Shown here piece after piece: positions 61,055 through 64,000 of a stretch of 64,000 nt of DNA; positions within the stretch are counted from its first letter, which is position 1, and every line of letters starts with the position of its first letter. The notes under the pieces were generated by a model. That model made no database searches. It worked only from the letters and a program-made list of their open reading frames with translations, and was not told the DNA's origin. The translations under genes were made by a program, and so were the position numbers. The stretch is from Gammaproteobacteria bacterium UBA2675 (GTDB lineage: Bacteria > Pseudomonadota > Gammaproteobacteria > Pseudomonadales > Pseudohongiellaceae): contig DEMH01000014.1 of the NCBI GenBank assembly GCA_002354805.1, positions 62,001 through 126,000 on the forward strand. Direction: 5' to 3'.

Positions 61055-61999
61055 ATGAGAAAGACATGTCTCTCCGCGCTTTTTTCCGTGCTGACAGTCG
61101 CTGGACTGGCTGCAACGCCAGTTCTCGCCCAGGATGATGTGCGACTCAATCGCAGCATTCAGACACTGGAAAATGGAGATCCGGTTTTCGGCCTGTTTAC
61201 CGGTAATTTTTCACTGGCCAATGCGCGTGCACTGGCGCGCTCCAACCTGGACTACATCCTGATCGACATGGAGCACACTGCGCATGACATGGAGACCCTG
61301 CAGGAGTTTCTGCTTGGCATGACGGATAAACTTGCGATCGTCCGTCAGGGCAACGCACAAATGCGCACGACGCCCATCGTTAGACTGCCTGCCAATGGCC
61401 GTAATGATCCAGAGTGGCTGGTAAAACAGATTCTGGATATTGGCGCGTTTGGCATCATGTTCCCCTACGTCGAGACCGGTGAAGAAGCACTGCGTGCGGT
61501 CAAGGCCATGCGCTACCCGCAGCCACGCGGCTCTGAGATTGCGGAACCCGCAGGTATGCGTGGCTCCTCTCCGGGCGTTGCAGCATGGTACTGGGGTGCT
61601 GCTGACTATGTGCAGCGTGCTGACACCTGGCCACTGAATCCACAAGGTGAACTGCTGGCAGTCATGCAGATCGAATCAGTGGCAGGCGTGGAAAATGCTG
61701 AAGATATCATCACCACACCTGGCGTCGGCGCGATCTTTGTCGGACCGGCAGACCTTTCCATGTCCATGGGTCTGCCCAGCAGCCACCCTGAAGTGCAGGC
61801 AGCAATTGACTCTGTAGTAGCGCTTTGCAAGCAGCATAACGTGCCGTGTGGCATCACAACCAATGCCAGCGACGTTCAGGCACGACTGGATCAGGGCTTC
61901 CTGTTCCCCACTGTGGGCTACTGGGGCGATGCGGGTATTTCTGGCAGCACCGAAGCCAATCTGAGAATCGCACGCGAGCACGCAGGTCGCGACGACTGA
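61055..61999 (+). CDS. Exported HpcH/HpaI-family aldolase
   Basis: A 314-residue class II aldolase-fold protein of the HpaI/2-dehydro-3-deoxyglucarate aldolase family, with conserved residues kept: His in DMEHTAHD, Arg in PIVRLPANG, Glu in MQIESVAGVENAEDI and Asp in FVGPADLSMSMG. Unlike the cytoplasmic family members it starts with a signal peptide (KTCLSALFSVLTVAGLAAT, cleavage after VLAQ). AAGGA nine bases upstream supports the start. It should cleave or bind a keto-acid in the periplasm. It is monocistronic. Confidence 0.82.
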   Translation: MRKTCLSALFSVLTVAGLAATPVLAQDDVRLNRSIQTLENGDPVFGLFTGNFSLANARALARSNLDYILIDMEHTAHDMETLQEFLLGMTDKLAIVRQGNAQMRTTPIVRLPANGRNDPEWLVKQILDIGAFGIMFPYVETGEEALRAVKAMRYPQPRGSEIAEPAGMRGSSPGVAAWYWGAADYVQRADTWPLNPQGELLAVMQIESVAGVENAEDIITTPGVGAIFVGPADLSMSMGLPSSHPEVQAAIDSVVALCKQHNVPCGITTNASDVQARLDQGFLFPTVGYWGDAGISGSTEANLRIAREHAGRDD

Positions 62000-62004
62000 C
62001 GATC

Positions 62005-62031
62005 AGGGGACGGAGCCTTGCTCCGTCCCCT
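62005..62031. repeat. Short palindrome related to type A repeats
   Basis: A perfect stem of AGGGGACGGAG type (62005-62015 with 62021-62031), sharing its GGGGACGGAG core with the palindromes at 52023 and 53355. It lies six bases past the stop codon of the aldolase gene. Confidence 0.75.
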
Positions 62032-62040
62032 GGCCGAACA

Positions 62041-62068
62041 AAAAAAGGGGCCTGACGGCCCCTTTTTT
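62041..62068. terminator. Bidirectional terminator between the aldolase gene and aceF
   Basis: A 12-base stem (62041-62052 with 62057-62068) and 4-base loop. A-run and T-run flanks provide U-tracts on both strands between these convergent genes. Confidence 0.9.
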
Positions 62069-62088
62069 GTTGATTGGCAGTTACCGCC

Positions 62089-63795
62089 TTACATCATCAA
62101 CAGGCGGATATCTGACAACAGTTCTGCCAGACGCGTCGCGAACAGGCCCGCGTCCAGACCGTTTACCGCCCTGTGGTCATAACACAGAGAGAATGGCAGC
62201 ATCTGTCGCGGCACAAATTCATTGTTGATGTACACTGGTTTGACCTGAGTTTTTGATACACCCAGGATGGCTACTTCCGGTGCATTCACAATCGGTGTGA
62301 ATCCCGTACCACCCAATGCGCCAAGGCTTGAAATGGTGAAGCAGGCACCCTGCATGTCTTCTTTGGTCAGACGGCGCTGTTTGGCCTTGTCAGTCAGTTC
62401 CGCCAGCTCAGCCGACAATTGCCAGATCGACTTCTTGTCTACATCGCGCAGCACTGGCACTACCAGACCGGCTTCGGTGGCAACAGCCACACCGATGTGG
62501 ATGTACTTCTTCTGAATCAGTTTTTCACCAGAGGAATGCAGCGACACGTTGAACTGCTTGTATTCGTCCAATACTTTGGCACAGGCCTTCAGCAGGAAGG
62601 GCAGCGGCGTCAGTTTGACACCACGCTTGTCAGATTCCTTGCGCTGGGCATTGCGGAATTCTTCCAGCTCAGTGACATCGGCTTCATTGAATTGTGCAAC
62701 GGCAGGAACATTCAGCCAGTTGCGGTGCATATTGACCGCCGTGACTTTGTGCAGCTTGCTCATCGGCACTTCTTCAACTTCGCCAAACTGACTGAAATCG
62801 ATATCCGGTACCGCAGGAATGCCAGCACCACCACCAGACATGCTGGCCGACACAGGAGCGCTCAGACGTGCCTTGACGAATGAGTGGATATCTTCTTTCT
62901 GGATACGACCTTTAGCGCCGGTACCCTGCACCTGGGTCAGATCCACTCCCAGTTCTCGGGCCAGCTTTCGTACCGCCGGGCCAGCATAAACCTTACCGTC
63001 GTTGCGGCTGGCCACTGCTTCAGCGAACTCCGCCTGTTTGCGAGCCAGGCTCTTGTCACCAGAACCACTTGGGCTGGACGGCTGGCTCACCGGCTCTGAG
63101 GACGATTTGCTCTCTGACTTTTTGTCCTGCTTGTCGGCACTCGCCTTTTCGGCTTTCTTTGCCGGCGCACCGCCTGCAATTTCCAGCTCCAGAATTGCGG
63201 AGCCCTCGGACACTTTGTCACCGACCTTCAGCTTCAGCGATTTAACAACGCCACCCTGTGGTGCCGGAACATCCATGGCAGCCTTGTCGGACTCAAGCGT
63301 GATCAGAGCGTCTTCTTTCTGAATCTCATCGCCTTCCTTGACGTGGATCTCGATGACTTCAACATCGCTGTCACCACCGATGTCAGGCACCTTGATTGTC
63401 TCGACGCGCTTCGCGCCACCGCCAGATTCATCAGCCTGATCACTATCGTCGGCAGCTTCTGAACTGTCAGCGGCTTCGGATTTCCCGGACTCATCCTTTG
63501 ACTTTGAAGCTTCAGCCTTGTCAGCCTCAGCACCCTTGTCATCAGAATCAGCGGAACCCTCGACGTCCATGGTGACGATTTCATCGCCCTCATTGACCTG
63601 GTCGCCAACTTTCACAGTGATACTCTTGATGACACCCGATTTCGGCGACGGTATCTCCATCGCCGCCTTGTCACTCTCAAGCACCAGCAGCGAATCGTTT
63701 TCCGCAACTGTGTCCCCCGCCTTGACGAGTATCTCGATAACTTCTACGTCTTTGGTGTCCCCCAGGTCGGGGACTTTTATACTTTCTACAGCCAC
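62089..63795 (-). CDS. aceF: Pyruvate dehydrogenase E2, dihydrolipoamide acetyltransferase
   Basis: A 568-residue E2 subunit: two lipoyl domains (about 1-80 and 135-210, each with the lipoylated Lys in ESDKAAM), an E3-binding domain (YAGPAVRKLARELGVDLTQV) and a catalytic acetyltransferase domain with the active-site His in LCYDHRAVNGLDAG. Acid-rich linkers join the domains. It forms the core that moves acetyl from pyruvate to CoA. E. coli AceF has three lipoyl domains; this has two. aceE lies directly upstream. Confidence 0.95.
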   Translation of the reverse strand: MAVESIKVPDLGDTKDVEVIEILVKAGDTVAENDSLLVLESDKAAMEIPSPKSGVIKSITVKVGDQVNEGDEIVTMDVEGSADSDDKGAEADKAEASKSKDESGKSEAADSSEAADDSDQADESGGGAKRVETIKVPDIGGDSDVEVIEIHVKEGDEIQKEDALITLESDKAAMDVPAPQGGVVKSLKLKVGDKVSEGSAILELEIAGGAPAKKAEKASADKQDKKSESKSSSEPVSQPSSPSGSGDKSLARKQAEFAEAVASRNDGKVYAGPAVRKLARELGVDLTQVQGTGAKGRIQKEDIHSFVKARLSAPVSASMSGGGAGIPAVPDIDFSQFGEVEEVPMSKLHKVTAVNMHRNWLNVPAVAQFNEADVTELEEFRNAQRKESDKRGVKLTPLPFLLKACAKVLDEYKQFNVSLHSSGEKLIQKKYIHIGVAVATEAGLVVPVLRDVDKKSIWQLSAELAELTDKAKQRRLTKEDMQGACFTISSLGALGGTGFTPIVNAPEVAILGVSKTQVKPVYINNEFVPRQMLPFSLCYDHRAVNGLDAGLFATRLAELLSDIRLLMM

Positions 63796-63848
63796 TTGGC
63801 ATGCTCCTGAACGTTAGGTTCAATTCAGATTCTTATTGTTTCTGACCA

Positions 63849-64000
63849 TTACACCGTCATCGGGTTGGGCTTGTCGGTATCGATGCCCATTTCCTTGATG
63901 GCCTTGCTGATCACGTCGGCGCTGACAAGATTCTCTTTGCCCAGTTCTGTCAGTGCTGCCAGCACGATGTAGTTACGATCCACCTCGAAGAAGCGTCGCA
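63849..64000 (-). CDS. aceE: Pyruvate dehydrogenase E1 component, C-terminal end (runs off window)
   Basis: The last 49 codons of a gene that continues past the right edge. The peptide RRFFEVDRNYIVLAALTELG, followed by ADVISKAIKEMGID and ending NPMTV, matches the end of homodimeric E1 (AceE). It precedes aceF by 53 bases, the standard order. Confidence 0.92.
   Translation of the reverse strand, partial: RRFFEVDRNYIVLAALTELGKENLVSADVISKAIKEMGIDTDKPNPMTV

Overview
The window looks like chromosome of an aerobic, probably marine, gammaproteobacterium. This rests on an FabY-type ketoacyl synthase, purE-purK, fxsA-groES-groEL synteny, a gammaproteobacterial aceE-aceF pair, Fe-superoxide dismutase, two large TonB-dependent receptors, a BCCT transporter and a CrbS/MxtR-type acetate-switch kinase. 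I cannot name the genus. Coding density is high, no gap exceeds about 280 bases, and I see no insertion sequence, integrase, prophage or CRISPR array. One tRNA gene, tRNA-Leu(UAG), is present.

Layout. 1-7100: lytic transglycosylase (partial), D-Ala-D-Ala carboxypeptidase-like peptidase, fabY, a four-gene EF-hand / ECF sigma / anti-sigma / periplasmic metal-sensor module, and class I fumarase. 7268-22638: a metabolic block with a CrbS-like hybrid kinase and LuxR-type regulator, a TonB receptor, a GntP-family permease, an acyl-CoA ligase, an exported MetX-like hydrolase, and a Tat-exported three-subunit molybdenum hydroxylase with an extra Fe-S cluster. 22735-30439: an unusual cluster of fatty acyl-AMP ligase, acyl carrier protein, LpxL-like acyltransferase, HlyD-type adaptor and C39-peptidase ABC exporter. 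These five are fused by start/stop overlaps and face a divergent ferritin-like diiron enzyme. It reads as a pathway that activates, modifies, transfers and exports an acyl product. 30501-39600: enoyl-CoA hydratase, J-domain and VWA proteins, DnaQ-like exonuclease, CBS/DUF294 protein, BCCT transporter, porin and cytochrome b561-like protein. 39612-42008: a BlaI/M56-TonB regulatory pair with three matching operators over its own promoter, a cupin and tRNA-Leu. 42070-51962: coiled-coil membrane protein, sodB, DUF3667 protein, second TonB receptor, MotA/MotB-like stator pair, esterase, purK and purE. 52023-64000: palindromic repeats, an OmpA-like protein, groEL/groES with a heat-shock promoter, fxsA, ampG, yajQ, panE, an iron/B12-type ABC importer, an exported HpaI-type aldolase, and aceF with the end of aceE.

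The strongest candidate for an undescribed system is 22735-30439. Other points worth a second look are the triple BlaI-type operator at 41409-41485, the Tat-exported molybdoenzyme next to an exported hydrolase and permease, and a family of perfect palindromes sharing one core sequence, two of which border the OmpA gene.
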